NCBI GenBank assembly: GCA_949775045.1
Contig: OX459096.1
Coordinates: 44,982,379 to 45,046,378 of the forward strand
DNA from: Metridium senile
Lineage: Eukaryota; Cnidaria; Anthozoa; Actiniaria; Metridiidae
Direction of reading: 5' to 3'
Length of the DNA stretch: 64,000 nt
The first letter of the stretch is position 1; the number at the start of each line of letters is the position of its first letter. Below, one piece after another: positions 38,101 through 44,043 of the stretch. Below the pieces are notes generated by a model. It was not told where the DNA came from and did no database searches. It saw nothing but the letters and a program-made list of their open reading frames with translations. A program made the position numbers and the translations under genes.

Positions 38101-40297
38101 CAAAATGATAACGATAGTGATAACCAAAATGATAACGATATTGATTACCAAAATGATAACGATAGTGATTACCAAAATGATAACGATAGTGATAACCAAA
38201 ACGATAACGATAGTGATAATGATTACCAAAATGATAACGATAGTGATAACCAAAATGATAACGATAGTGATAACCAAAATGATAACGATAGTGATAACCA
38301 AAATGATAACGATATTGATTACCAAAATGATAACGATAGTGATTACCAAAATGATAACGATAGTGATATTGATAACCAAAATGATAACGATAGTGATAAT
38401 GATTACCAAAATGATAACGATAGTGATATTGATAACCAAAATGATAACGATAGTGATAACCAAAATGATAACGATAGTGGTAACCAAAATGATAACGATA
38501 GTGATTACCAAAATGATAACGATAGTGATATTGATAACCAAAATGATAACGATAGTGTTAACCAAAATGATAACGATAGAGTACAAACACTAAAAGTGTG
38601 CAACATAAATACCACTAAATACTGCTAAATTATGCAAATTCTTTTGTTCTCTATTGTTTAATCAACACTATTTAGTGGTAAATAGTACAAAGTTTTGCAC
38701 ACTTTTAGTGTTTGTACTCTAGTGATTACCAAAATGATAACGATATTGATAACCAAAATGATAACGATATTGATAACCAAAATGATAACGATAGTGGTAA
38801 TGATAACCAAAATGATAACGATATTGATAACCAAAATGATAACGATAGTGGTATTGATAACCAAAATGATAACGATAGTGATAATGATAACCAAAATGAT
38901 AACGATAGTGATAATGATAATGATAACCAAAATGATAACGATAGTGGTAATGATAACCAAAATGATAGCGATAGTGATAATGATAACCAAAATGATAACG
39001 ATGGTGATATTGATAACCAAAATGATAACGATAGCTATAATGATAAGCAAAATGATAACGATAGTGATATTGATAACCAAAACGATAACGATAGTGATAT
39101 TGATAACCAAAATGATAACGATAGTGATAATGATAACCAAAATGATAACGATAGTGATAATGATAACCAAAATGATAACGATAGTGATAATGATAACCAA
39201 AATGATAACGATAGTGATAATGATAACCAAAATGATGACGATAGTGATAATGATAACCAAAATGATATCCAATCGTATCAATGAAATCAATCTATATATC
39301 AATACCTATTCATATCAATTGTCATGCGTTATCCAATCGTAACGAAATCAATTCATACCAATACCTATTCATATCAATTGTCATGCGTTATCCAATCGTA
39401 ACGAAATCAATTCATACCAATACCTATTCATATCAATTGTCATGTGTTATCCAATCGTAACGAAATCAATTCATACTAATACCTATTCATATCAATTGTC
39501 ATGCGTTATCCAATCGTAACGAAATCAATTCATACTAATACCTATTCATATCAATTGTCATGCGTTATCCAATCGTAACGAAATCAATTCATACTAATAC
39601 CTATTCATATCAATTGTCATGTGTTATCCAATCGTAACGAAATCAATTCATAGTAATACCTATTCATATCAATTGTCATGCGTTATCCAATCGTAACGAA
39701 ATCAATTCATACCAATACTTATCCATATCAATTGTCATGCGTTATCCAATCGTAACGAAATCAATTCATACCAATACTTATCCATATCAATTGTCATACG
39801 TTATCCAAATGTCTATACCACTTTTATATCAACGTACATTTCTGCACTCATCGAATGACACATCAGTTTCATTTTATTTTTATTTCGTTTTATTTATATC
39901 TGTTGCGTAAAAATATTTTGCAAGCATTGTATTTTCTTCATGCATATTTATTGTGTATTTATTTATTTATTTATTTATTTATTTTTCTCGGATTTTTTTA
40001 TGAGTGACACAACATTAATAACAATTTTAAATACATTTTCTTAATTTGTCTGGTTTTACTTTATTTCTGCATGTCGCATCAAACTCGAGATATTTTCTTC
40101 ATACATCCATGAATCCTTATATACTATCCATGAATCCTTACATACTATCCAGTCGTTCATTCATTATTATCTCATCATTCGTTCATCCAAAAACGCGTTT
40201 TCACCAATGTTAATTCGTGTTGTTGTCTTTTGTCCAGCTTGGATTTTTTAAGAGAAAGCGAGTAAAGGATATATCAAGTCCTGAAGTGGAACAATGA
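10483..40297 (+). CDS. Integrin alpha subunit, isoform with GFFKR tail (32 coding exons)
   Basis: Cell-surface adhesion receptor subunit that pairs with an integrin beta chain. Coding exons: 10483-10634, 12092-12222, 13508-13626, 15135-15270, 17090-17200, 17556-17639, 19017-19061, 19907-19950, 20076-20144, 20745-20797, 21665-21749, 22602-22713, 23351-23439, 23823-23913, 25258-25303, 26833-26943, 27184-27230, 28208-28383, 28518-28658, 29051-29130, 29622-29769, 30417-30503, 31481-31551, 32028-32111, 32579-32675, 33258-33368, 34293-34352, 34619-34684, 34849-34962, 35572-35667, 36635-36763, 40238-40297. All phases agree, giving 1014 residues. Features: signal peptide [15 protein letters not shown] then mature FNID; FG-GAP propeller to about residue 455 with cation loops DLDKDQYSD (about 310), SINKDKYDD (about 373) and DMDDNGYPD (about 433); no inserted I domain; furin-type RKRR at 874-877; membrane helix about 972-994; GFFKRKR tail. 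Blades 6-7 resemble alpha4/alpha9 chains most, which is tentative. The ATG at 10483 is chosen because the signal peptide follows it directly; in-frame ATGs upstream would bury it. Confidence 0.95.
10635..11545. other. Integrin intron 1 (5' part), no element recognised
   Basis: Unique-looking intron sequence; no repeat, RNA or exon seen. Confidence 0.5.
11546..11779. mobile_element. TIR element, GGGGTGGAC family, TTA target duplication (copy 2)
   Basis: Ends are GGGGTGGACCATTTAACTTT and its near-complement, flanked by TTA at 11543-11545 and 11780-11782. Internal sequence is low complexity with the repeated phrase TTTCCTGCACGG. Same family as 4943-5194. Confidence 0.85.
11783..12091. other. 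Integrin intron 1 (3' part), no element recognised
   Basis: AT-rich sequence between the TIR element and the exon at 12092. Confidence 0.5.
12313..13132. mobile_element. Outer fold-back element split by a younger TTAA insertion
   Basis: Left GGCCTAGTTCAAACGTCGCA and right TGCGACATTTGATTTAGGCC are imperfect inverted repeats. Between them sits the complete TTAA-flanked element 12348-13055. The more diverged outer arms fit an older element that received the inner one. It lies in integrin intron 2. Confidence 0.7.
12348..13055. mobile_element. TTAA-type non-autonomous element (708 bp, long inverted repeats)
   Basis: TTAA stands at 12344-12347 and 13056-13059. Ends read GGTTACGGTCCACGTTCGCG and, inverted, GGTTACCGTCCACGTTCGCG. 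Inverted similarity continues well inside the element (for example TGCCGTCATTTCTTCGTTAT against its counterpart near 12820-12840). TTAA duplication is the hallmark of piggyBac and also of Kolobok elements; which one is undecided. No transposase frame is left. Confidence 0.85.
13133..13500. repeat. Degenerate (GTTT)n / (TCTG)n tract
   Basis: T-rich GTTT and GTCT repeats fill the end of integrin intron 2. They may supply an extended pyrimidine tract for the exon at 13508. Confidence 0.7.
13660..15120. repeat. (TTTA)n microsatellite, about 1.4 kb
   Basis: Almost pure TTTA from about 13660 to 14440 with TTAC variants, then degenerate to about 15120. It makes up nearly the whole of integrin intron 3. 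Long YLFI-repeat open frames in all three forward frames are products of the repeat. Confidence 0.97.
15271..15560. other. Integrin intron 4 (5' part), no element recognised
   Basis: AT-rich intron sequence before the hairpin-rich element; nothing recognised. Confidence 0.5.
15560..15915. mobile_element. Hairpin-rich MITE-like element(s)
   Basis: A first inverted repeat pairs ATTACATGGGCGCGCAGAGA with its counterpart ending near 15714, around the central GAGTGAGCACAGCGAACGAG. A second pair, TATAGATATCGATGAAAT near 15725 and its complement near 15895-15910, encloses the palindrome TCTTTCACATGTGAAAGATA. It may be one composite element or two adjacent ones. I believe such sequences are common in anthozoan genomes; that is memory, not a search. 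Confidence 0.7.
15916..16830. other. Integrin intron 4, AT-rich, short inverted repeats only
   Basis: A short inverted pair (AAATTACAAAATAG near 16322 against CTATTTTGTAATT-like sequence near 16420) and repeated ACAATTTG phrases suggest remnants. No element ends could be fixed. Confidence 0.35.
16831..17014 (-). mobile_element. tRNA-derived SINE, family 1, copy A
   Basis: On the minus strand a tRNA-like part reads GTCCTTGCAGTGTAGTGGCT ... GGGGTTCAAGTCCCGCTAAG. It has an A-box-like TGTAGTGGCTAA and an almost ideal B box GGTTCAAGTCC, and its GTCCTT and AAGGGC ends can pair. It is preceded by a shared body containing GTTTCCATTTACGGTGTTCA and GGGACCCCCACAGTTGCCC. The opposite-strand copy is at 57050-57220. 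It lies in integrin intron 4, 75 bp before the exon at 17090. Confidence 0.75.
17645..18728. mobile_element. TIR element in integrin intron 6, with a related element nested inside
   Basis: Left end TAGAGCAAAAACACTAGAAC and right end, inverted, TAGAGCGGAAACTCTAGAAC. It begins 6 bp into the intron, right after the donor GTAAG. The inner part 17690-18545 has its own ends TAGAGTGCAAATAATATAAC with an exact inverted match. It contains three tandem copies of an AAGACACAAGAC... ACAGTGAATT unit (about 17860-18200). The phrase TATCACTCAACCAG links the outer element to the one at 25641. Confidence 0.75.
18729..19016. other. Integrin intron 6 remainder, no element recognised
   Basis: No repeat or coding signal recognised. 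Confidence 0.4.
19417..19765 (+). mobile_element. tRNA-derived SINE, family 2 (copy in integrin intron 7)
   Basis: Head ATGGATGGCGTAGCAGTGAG ... CTGGCCTTTCACCAATGTGA, and a body with GTTGTTCTCTCTCATGCCAC and TTTTTCTCTGGGCTATTTGG. The same head and body phrases occur inverted at 55216-55480 and, with tandem amplification, at 30541-31310. Confidence 0.65.
20380..20720. repeat. GAT-rich degenerate simple repeat
   Basis: GATGATGAT and GATAATGAT tracts in the integrin intron before the exon at 20745. Confidence 0.85.
20885..21099. mobile_element. Hairpin MITE with arms of about 90 bp
   Basis: The arms start GGGTCAAAACATGGTATTTT on each side and pair almost perfectly up to a loop of about 35 bp near 20986-21018. 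TACT stands directly outside both ends, fitting a 4-bp target duplication. The young look (very few mismatches) suggests recent insertion. Confidence 0.85.
21285..21510 (-). mobile_element. Probable LINE 3' end fragment, minus strand
   Basis: The minus strand reads AAAAGCCCTACGGGGAGATT followed by TCAATAAAG, a phrase I associate with 3' ends of CR1/L2-like LINEs. No coding part is visible. Low confidence. Confidence 0.4.
21530..21677. repeat. Tandem duplication of the 3' splice site before the exon at 21665
   Basis: Two copies of about 73 bp (21530-21603 and 21604-21677) share CCAATGATTAGA and GGAGTTTTTGATTGTTTAGA. The second ends in the true acceptor AG at 21663-21664; the first offers a matching AG at 21591-21592, after which the frame meets TAG at once. 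Confidence 0.85.
21945..22255. repeat. Tandem repeat of TTTCATGGCTATAGTGTTTG units
   Basis: Six or so copies of about 50-60 bp containing TTTCATGGCTATAGTGTTTG followed by CTCTATTCCACAG. The units look like amplified ends of the TAGAGTGCAAA transposon family seen elsewhere in the gene. Confidence 0.8.
22255..22515. mobile_element. Dispersed repeat, AATTCAACAACAAATTTTCC family (copy 1)
   Basis: Starts TTATAATTCAACAACAAATT with a partial inverted counterpart near 22375-22395, continues with CTCTCATTGGCCGAGGGGCG and GGAAACTGGATGTTCCT, and ends TTCAACTACTCTATTGTTTA. Copy 2 at 58816-59068 shares these phrases. Confidence 0.75.
22990..23335. repeat. (CAT)n microsatellite
   Basis: CATCATCAT tract in the intron before the exon at 23351. 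Confidence 0.95.
23587..23802. mobile_element. MITE, TIR ACAGTGAGGATACTCGAACC (copy 1)
   Basis: 216 bp, with ends ACAGTGAGGGTACTCGAACC and, inverted, ACAGTGAGGATACTTGAACT, both followed by GTGAACACTT. Other copies lie at 23955-24734 (interrupted) and 36337-36543. Confidence 0.85.
23955..24734. mobile_element. MITE, TIR ACAGTGAGG (copy 2), interrupted by a TTAA element
   Basis: Left end TACAGTGAGGATACTCGACC, right end GGTTCGAGTATCATTACTGTA. Against copy 1 the sequence is continuous except for a 562-bp gain (element plus TTAA duplicate) inside CATTTT-AGAGGTTTTGAAGC. Confidence 0.85.
24092..24649. mobile_element. TTAA-type element with GGAGGCTCGAAATGGTTT ends
   Basis: 558 bp, flanked by TTAA at 24088-24091 and 24650-24653. 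Ends GGAGGCTCGAAATGGTTT and, inverted, GGAGGCTCGAAATGGTTT. The host MITE copy at 23587 shows the site before insertion, so the borders are certain to within a base or two. No transposase frame. Confidence 0.9.
24735..25257. other. Integrin intron 14 remainder
   Basis: Repeated phrases such as GGAAAATCCACG and ATTGGAA suggest a degraded element. No ends or coding signal could be fixed. Confidence 0.35.
25641..26442 (+). mobile_element. TIR transposon remnant carrying a THAP zinc-finger exon
   Basis: Ends TAGAGTGCAGACACTATGTT and, inverted, TAGAATGCAGACACTATGTC. Inverted similarity runs for over 150 bp on each side (for example TTGGACCATGGACAATGACT). In the middle, from 26025, the plus strand reads [18 protein letters not shown], then [27 protein letters not shown] and RVC. 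This is a THAP domain start (C-x4-C, FFRVP, WLAAI, RVC), as in P-element-like and other THAP transposases. The rest of the transposase is absent. It lies in integrin intron 15. Confidence 0.8.
26443..26832. other. Integrin intron 15 remainder, no element recognised
   Basis: No recognised element. Confidence 0.4.
27350..28085. repeat. (GATGA)n pentanucleotide-based minisatellite
   Basis: GATGAGATGAGATAGATGAAATGC-type units repeated for about 730 bp in the integrin intron before the exon at 28208. The long minus-strand open frames (SHLIYLISS repeats) come from the repeat. Confidence 0.95.
28659..29050. other. Integrin intron 19, no element recognised
   Basis: No element recognised. Confidence 0.4.
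29250..29462. mobile_element. MITE, TIR GGCCCGAGCAAACGG, 5-bp target duplication
   Basis: 213 bp; ends GGCCCGAGCAAACGGCTTCA and, inverted, GGCCCGGGCAAACAGTTTCA. CTCAA stands on both sides (29245-29249 and 29463-29467). The inside is a long inverted repeat (TTGAAGCAAAT, AACATCCGTTC). Confidence 0.85.
29779..30031. mobile_element. MITE hairpin inserted just inside a splice donor, TA duplication
   Basis: 253 bp with arms of about 85 bp: CACCTATTTCAATTAACGTT on the left, its near-complement ending at 30031, TA on both sides. The left edge is nine bases after the end of the integrin exon at 29769, so the donor GTAAGTA is intact. Confidence 0.88.
30032..30416. other. Integrin intron 21 remainder, no element recognised
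   Basis: No element recognised. Confidence 0.4.
30541..31310 (+). mobile_element. SINE-like element whose body is amplified as a 95-bp tandem array
   Basis: The head (GGCATTAGTGGTCTATGAAG ... CGCCTCTCACCGCTGTGG) resembles the tRNA-like head of SINE family 2. Six units with starts near 30601, 30696, 30790, 30885, 30980 and 31075 follow, each with TTCTCTCCCTTTCCACGAGG and TCCATGCTCGAGTCCTTCA. A unique tail ends near AATAAAATGTAGATGTAGAT. The body phrase corresponds to GTTCTCTCTCATGCCACAAG of the copy at 19417. Confidence 0.7.
31657..31731. mobile_element. MITE, TIR TAGCCTCC, 9-bp target duplication (copy 2)
   Basis: A 75-bp element starts TAGCCTCCTATGCAGC and ends GGTTGCATAGGAGGCTA. It is flanked by the perfect 9-bp duplication GCGTCCCAC (about 31648-31656 and 31732-31740; edges may be off by a base or two). 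Terminal motif and duplication length match copy 1 at 2959-3094. Confidence 0.85.
31741..32027. other. Integrin intron 23 remainder, no element recognised
   Basis: No element recognised. Confidence 0.4.
32250..32560. repeat. (GGT)n-based minisatellite
   Basis: GTGGTGGTAGATGTGGTGGT units with a higher-order period of about 117 bp, repeated two to three times (phrases ACATGTGGTGGCAGTTGTGG at about 32300, 32400 and 32500). Confidence 0.92.
32780..33005. other. Possible mobile-element remnant in integrin intron 25
   Basis: GC-richer than its surroundings, with an imperfect inverted pair GCGTTGTCTCTTATC (about 32849) and GGATAAGAGTACAGACAACGC (about 32919). No ends fixed. Confidence 0.35.
33385..33670. 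repeat. (ACTACACCA)-type simple repeat
   Basis: Degenerate CACTACACTACATCACAGTA units at the start of integrin intron 26. Confidence 0.9.
33700..34060. other. AT-rich stretch, possibly a retroelement 3' fragment on the minus strand
   Basis: Phrases such as GTGTGGAAGGGCATTAATTA and GGAGCAGCTACCCC look like reverse-strand LINE sequence. I cannot show coding content. Confidence 0.3.
34060..34216. repeat. (CACAC)n pentanucleotide repeat
   Basis: CACACCACAC units, nearly perfect from about 34110 to 34215. Confidence 0.95.
35020..35490. repeat. (CTTCCTCC)n followed by (CCTTT)n polypyrimidine tract
   Basis: About 145 bp of CTTCCTCC-type sequence, then about 210 bp of near-perfect CCTTT. It is a pure homopurine/homopyrimidine tract in the integrin intron before the exon at 35572. 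Confidence 0.95.
35668..36336. other. Integrin intron 30 (5' part), no element recognised
   Basis: Nothing recognised; a stray MITE-like phrase GGATTCGAACCGTGA lies near 36297. Confidence 0.4.
36337..36543. mobile_element. MITE, TIR ACAGTGAGG (copy 3), inverted orientation
   Basis: Begins ACAGTGAGGATATATTAGCA and carries TTCTACTGCTTCAAAACCTC, the reverse complement of the interior of copy 1 at 23587. The far end is more diverged. Confidence 0.75.
36880..37210. repeat. GATAACGATAATGATAAC degenerate repeat
   Basis: Six-base GATAAC/GATAAT units in the last integrin intron. Confidence 0.9.
37590..39285. repeat. 24-bp minisatellite GATAACGATAGTGATAACCAAAAT
   Basis: About 1.7 kb of tandem units of 24-30 bp. 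They form most of the 3.5-kb intron between the membrane exon (36635-36763) and the first tail exon (40238). It is interrupted only by the hairpin at 38577-38721. Open frames of about 330 codons on both strands result from unit lengths divisible by three. Confidence 0.97.
38577..38721. mobile_element. Hairpin MITE inside the minisatellite, exact TA duplication
   Basis: Arms TAGAGTACAAACACTAAAAG and its perfect complement enclose about 90 bp. The array provides the empty site: removing GAGTAC...GTACTC and one TA restores GATAACGATAGTGATTACC without a gap. The ends resemble the TAGAGTGCA elements at 17690 and 25641. Confidence 0.92.
39265..39810. repeat. 59-bp satellite-like tandem repeat, about nine copies
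   Basis: Units contain CATATCAATTGTCATGCGTT, ATCCAATCGTAACGAAATCA and ATTCATACCAATACCTATT at a regular 59-bp spacing (for example 39311, 39370, 39429, 39488). It follows directly on the 24-bp minisatellite. Confidence 0.95.
39811..40237. other. Unique intron segment upstream of the first tail exon
   Basis: Contains a short (TTTA)n run at 39955-39985. If splicing of the two tail exons is regulated, elements should be sought here and in 40298-41093. Confidence 0.4.
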
Positions 40298-40544
40298 TTT
40301 TGTGAAGGTGTGATGCTTGAAATATGAAGTGATTTGATTCAAATGCGCTCCACACTGTCACAAATACCGCTTGCCAAGTTACACTGTTTAATTATATACC
40401 ATATCTTTTTATTGTAGAATTAATATTGCGGGATCGCTTTTCAAAGTTTTAAATCAACAAAAGTTATATTTGCCATTTGTAGTAGATTAGAAATTATTAG
40501 TTGCATTGGATAACATGCCGTGTTGATTGAAAATACCAAGGTTT

Positions 40545-41010
40545 CTGTCTGCTTTTTGTTTGTTTGTTTTTATGTCGGTTTGACCTGTTTTTTCTTGTTT
40601 GTTTATTGGTTTGTTTGTATGTTTTTGTGTTTGTTTGTTTGTTGATTGTTCGTTTATTTGCGTGGTGTTTTGTATACATTGTTTGTAAATTTCTTGTTTG
40701 TTTGTTTGTTTGCTTATTGCTTATTTGTTTGTTTGTGTTTTTGTTTGTTGGTTTTTCTGTTTTTGTTTTGTTTTGTTTTTCTGTTTTTGTTTTGTTTTGT
40801 TTTTCTGTTTGTTTGCTTATTTGTTTGTTTGAGTGGGGTTTGTTTGCTTATTTGAGTGTTTGTTCGTTTAAGTGCTTGTTTGTTTGAGTGTTTGTGTATG
40901 TTGGTTTGTTTGTTGTATGTTGGTTTGTTTGTGTTCGTTTGTGTGTGTGTATGTTGTTTGCTTCAATGTTTGTTGTATGTTGGTTTGGTTGTTTGTACGT
41001 TTGTCAGAAG
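40545..41010. repeat. (GTTT)n degenerate repeat between the two tail exons
   Basis: GTTTGTTTGTTT tract with GTTTTTCTGTTTTTG units. Its T-rich strand precedes the alternative exon acceptor at 41093. Confidence 0.92.
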
Positions 41011-41093
41011 ACCGTACATTTCAATGTGTTTGGTTTATGTGAAGATCCAACATTGAATTTGTATCTAAAACAACTTACTTTTGTTCATTTCAG

Positions 41094-41192
41094 TTAAACT
41101 TTTTCAAGCGTAAAAGAATTATAAAAGAGATTTCTGACCCTGACCAATCTGATCCTCCGGCTGCCTACGTGATGTCTGGCGTCGTGATATAA
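41094..41192 (+). CDS. Alternative last exon of the integrin alpha gene (second cytoplasmic tail)
   Basis: This exon follows a pyrimidine-rich CAG acceptor and reads LNFFKRKRIIKEISDPDQSD followed by PPAAYVMSGVVI and a stop (33 codons with stop). It begins in the same phase (0) as the exon at 40238-40297 and aligns with it: [19 protein letters not shown] versus LNFFKRKRIIKEISDPDQ. It can therefore replace that exon after the membrane-spanning exon 36635-36763, giving a 1027-residue isoform. The two differ at the Gly of the GFFKR motif (Asn here) and in tail length. The C-terminus V-V-I fits a hydrophobic class II PDZ-ligand pattern; that is inference. The upstream exon has its own stop, so the choice implies alternative splicing with alternative 3' ends, as described for vertebrate alpha3, alpha6 and alpha7 A/B tails. 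Confidence 0.85.
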   Translation, partial: LNFFKRKRIIKEISDPDQSDPPAAYVMSGVVI

Positions 41193-42220
41193 AACAATAA
41201 CATTGGAAGTATAATTGCTGTCTTATTAGACGTCGCACTTTATATGGGCTGGACATATGACGTCAAATGAATTATATTCGTAATCTATGTTTTTCGATTT
41301 ATGTAAACTGCGACATTAGTCGAATCCTTTATTGAACCCACACAAGCATATCAATATCGAATTTTGCATGGGTGGAACAATATGAAGTAAAAGACAATCA
41401 CATGTATGTGACCCACTGGATTCATGTGAAGTTCATGTGAAGTTCACGTTAAGCGATCTTTCAACAAACAGTACATATTTTATACCGGATAAATATCTAA
41501 CTTTACATTAGATAGAGACCAAATCATATACAATTTTCTAACTACTTGCCGTAGTGTCCGATGTGTACGGTTCTTGTATAGTTCGACCTTTTTAGAAACA
41601 TTAGTCGTTTGATATAGCCAATGATATTATTGTTTTTGATAATGTTATTGTAATCGTTTTTACCTTAATTTTTTACCAGTATTTTTCTAGCCAACTATAT
41701 CTTAGTAGATCTTAAAGATCAGTGTTTTTGAGTAAGATGTAAGGGTATTTTTCTAGCCAACTATATCATAATGGAAACTTGTTAGGTATATAACAACTTT
41801 TATAAGCTTAGCTATAGTGTTTTAACTCTTTTTGGAAAATATTTTTGATATCTTGACATGATGTCATATGACTGTATACATTAGAAAATCGCCAATGTTG
41901 TAGTGTAAAGCATTTAATGGAAATGGAAAAAGCGGTATCAAATCTTGGGGAAAATATGGGGGTATTTTGTGGTTGCTAGCCGAACGAGAGGCTCTTAGTA
42001 TCGACCTGGAAACCCTGATTTCTAGAAGTATGTAATTCTTAGAAGTATGTAATTGCGTGTTTGTAGATAAAAAAGATTATTTTTTAATTGAATAAATATG
42101 TTTTGATAAATTTATTTTTCAAAAGTAAAACAAATTGTGACAAGAAGTCACAAAAACTTTGTTTTTTTTATAATAAAATTGTCTTAAAATAACAATGTCT
42201 TGTTGTAGTAATTTAGTTTT
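41193..42220. other. Probable 3' UTR and flank of the integrin gene
   Basis: No coding sequence. AATAAA-type hexamers occur (GAATAAATATG near 42093 and TAATAAAATTG near 42171) and could serve polyadenylation. Confidence 0.4.
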
Positions 42221-42224
42221 GGGA

Positions 42225-42845
42225 CTAATTTTATGACGTTACCTATGACATCACATCAATACAATCCATTGTTGTAATGCTGAGGATCATGATGGCCAGA
42301 GGGGACAATTAAAATTGCAGCTAACAAACAAAAAAATATCAAAGTAAGATTAAATTTATCAGATTCAATTACACCTAATTATGCCGAAAAAAAAGCTTTT
42401 AACAAAAGATTAAATCCCTAAGATTCTCGTAAACAAGCCATGACATCATATCTAGAGTGACTTGATTGTTTTAATTAATACTGAGACTCGTGATGGCCAG
42501 AGGGGACAATTAAAATTGCAGCAAACAAACAAACAAAATCTAAGTAAGATTAAATTGATCAGATTCAATTACATCTAATTATGCTAAAATGTTTTTAAGG
42601 AAAATATTTAATCCAAATATTCTTGTAAACAAGCAATGACGTCATATCTATAGTGACTAAATTGTTTTAATGCTGAGACTCGTGATGGCCAGAGGGGACC
42701 GATTTAAACTTGCAGCGAAAAGTATGAAATCAAATTAAAATTTAATCTATCAGATTCAATTACATCTAATTATGCTAAAGAGATTTAGCCCTAATCCTTA
42801 CGGTCCCTGTAAACAAACCATGACGTCATGGTAAAAAATGGATGG
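42225..42845. repeat. Three tandem units of about 195 bp (GATGGCCAGAGGGGAC)
   Basis: Each unit contains CGTGATGGCCAGAGGGGAC (about 42287, 42490 and 42683), CAGATTCAATTACA and GTAAACAAGCAATGACGTCAT-type sequence. TGACGTCA, the CRE palindrome, is exact in two units (near 42636 and 42821). Confidence 0.85.
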
Positions 42846-43073
42846 CAATTGAGGTTTTTTTTTTTTGTGCGCGGTTATAATCTGTTTTTTCTCTAAAAAC
42901 AATAAATGAATGTACGTCAGAAGTGATGTATGTGAAAATTGAATGGTAAACCGAGGGAGACCCAGTACGTCGTTATTCTGTTGTGAAGAGTTAAGCGTTA
43001 TGGGCTACTAGAGGATCTAACGCTATATAAGAAAAAAAAAATTTATACTTTTTTAAAAAAAAAGGGCCGTGAC

Positions 43074-43327
43074 GGAGTGAACGGTGAATTGCGATTGTAC
43101 GACCGAAAGGCATTGTGGTTACGAATACAACTTAGCCTAGTGTATTTCCTGGGTTGCTAGCTAAGCACAGTTTCATCAATGTTAAGCCTTTCTTTTCTAT
43201 ATGGTACTTGTGTTGTGCAGTTACGTCGTTTTTGCCACAAATGATTCATAGATAATTAATATCGAAGACCCTGAATTCCTTTCCGTCGTGCATTCGCCGT
43301 TAGCCATTCGCCGTTCACTCCGTCAAC
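43074..43327. mobile_element. Possible MITE, TIR GTGACGGAGTGAACGG
   Basis: Left GTGACGGAGTGAACGGTGAA and right CGCCGTTCACTCCGTCAAC are inverted with few mismatches, about 250 bp apart. Confidence 0.55.
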
Positions 43328-43816
43328 CTTTTTTGAAATGGTGTGAAATGGTGTTAAATAATAATATATTTTTGGAAAGTTTTATTGCTATAAATATAGT
43401 ATAAGTGAAGCAATATGGAATCAAAATTACAGAGATTTTTATGTGTTCAGTAAACTGTTTCCTTGCTAGCCTCGTTGTGGTGTTTCTCACACTTGAAATT
43501 CTCATAACTTCTCAAGAATTTAATATTTTTGTCTCAAACATTTTACCTGTGTTGTTGTCATTTCAATCTAATTTGATGTAGTGGTCAATTAAATTATGAA
43601 TTTAAAGATATGATAATGAAGTGGCGGGCATATATTGCTGGTCTATATATCCAAGCTTCCACGTAAAAAACAAAAAAGTATAAAAATTACTTAAATAACT
43701 GATCATCTTATTTAAATAAACATTTTTGATTTTTTTTTAAATAATATGTTTAAATAGATTAGTTTTTCGCATCAATATCAGTTGTGTGTTTTTCCATTAC
43801 TGGAGTGCAATCAAGA
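43328..43816. other. Intergenic, no element recognised
   Basis: AT-rich sequence between two MITE-like elements; no gene or RNA seen. Confidence 0.45.
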
Positions 43817-43955
43817 TAGTTGTTCTCATTAACCCGTGAAATACTCTTCAGTGTATTTACTTTTTGATGCACCTTAATTCCAGTGCTCTTTGGTTGTTTT
43901 TTGAATATCACACTTTAGAAAATACACATTTTTCACGGGTTAATGAGAACAGCTA
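43817..43955. mobile_element. Small MITE, TIR TTCTCATTAACCCGTGAAA
   Basis: 139 bp with ends TAGTTGTTCTCATTAACCCG and its near-complement, TA at each extreme. No coding content. Confidence 0.8.
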
Positions 43956-44043
43956 GAGGATATTGTCACATGCATGCAGGGTGCCATGGAATCTACTTTA
44001 CCAGATTGAAAACGCGTTACGCGTTACGCGTTATTATGCTGTC

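Noticed and set aside
37588..38593. Open frames of about 330 codons on both strands (VIILVIT and ITKMITI repeats)
   Set aside because: Products of the 24-bp minisatellite; unit lengths divisible by three keep frames open on both strands.
38658..39342. Further both-strand open frames of about 190-215 codons
   Set aside because: Same minisatellite continuing beyond the hairpin insertion.
39265..39810. Regular 59-bp repeats considered as a CRISPR array
   Set aside because: The whole unit repeats with no unique spacers, in an animal intron.
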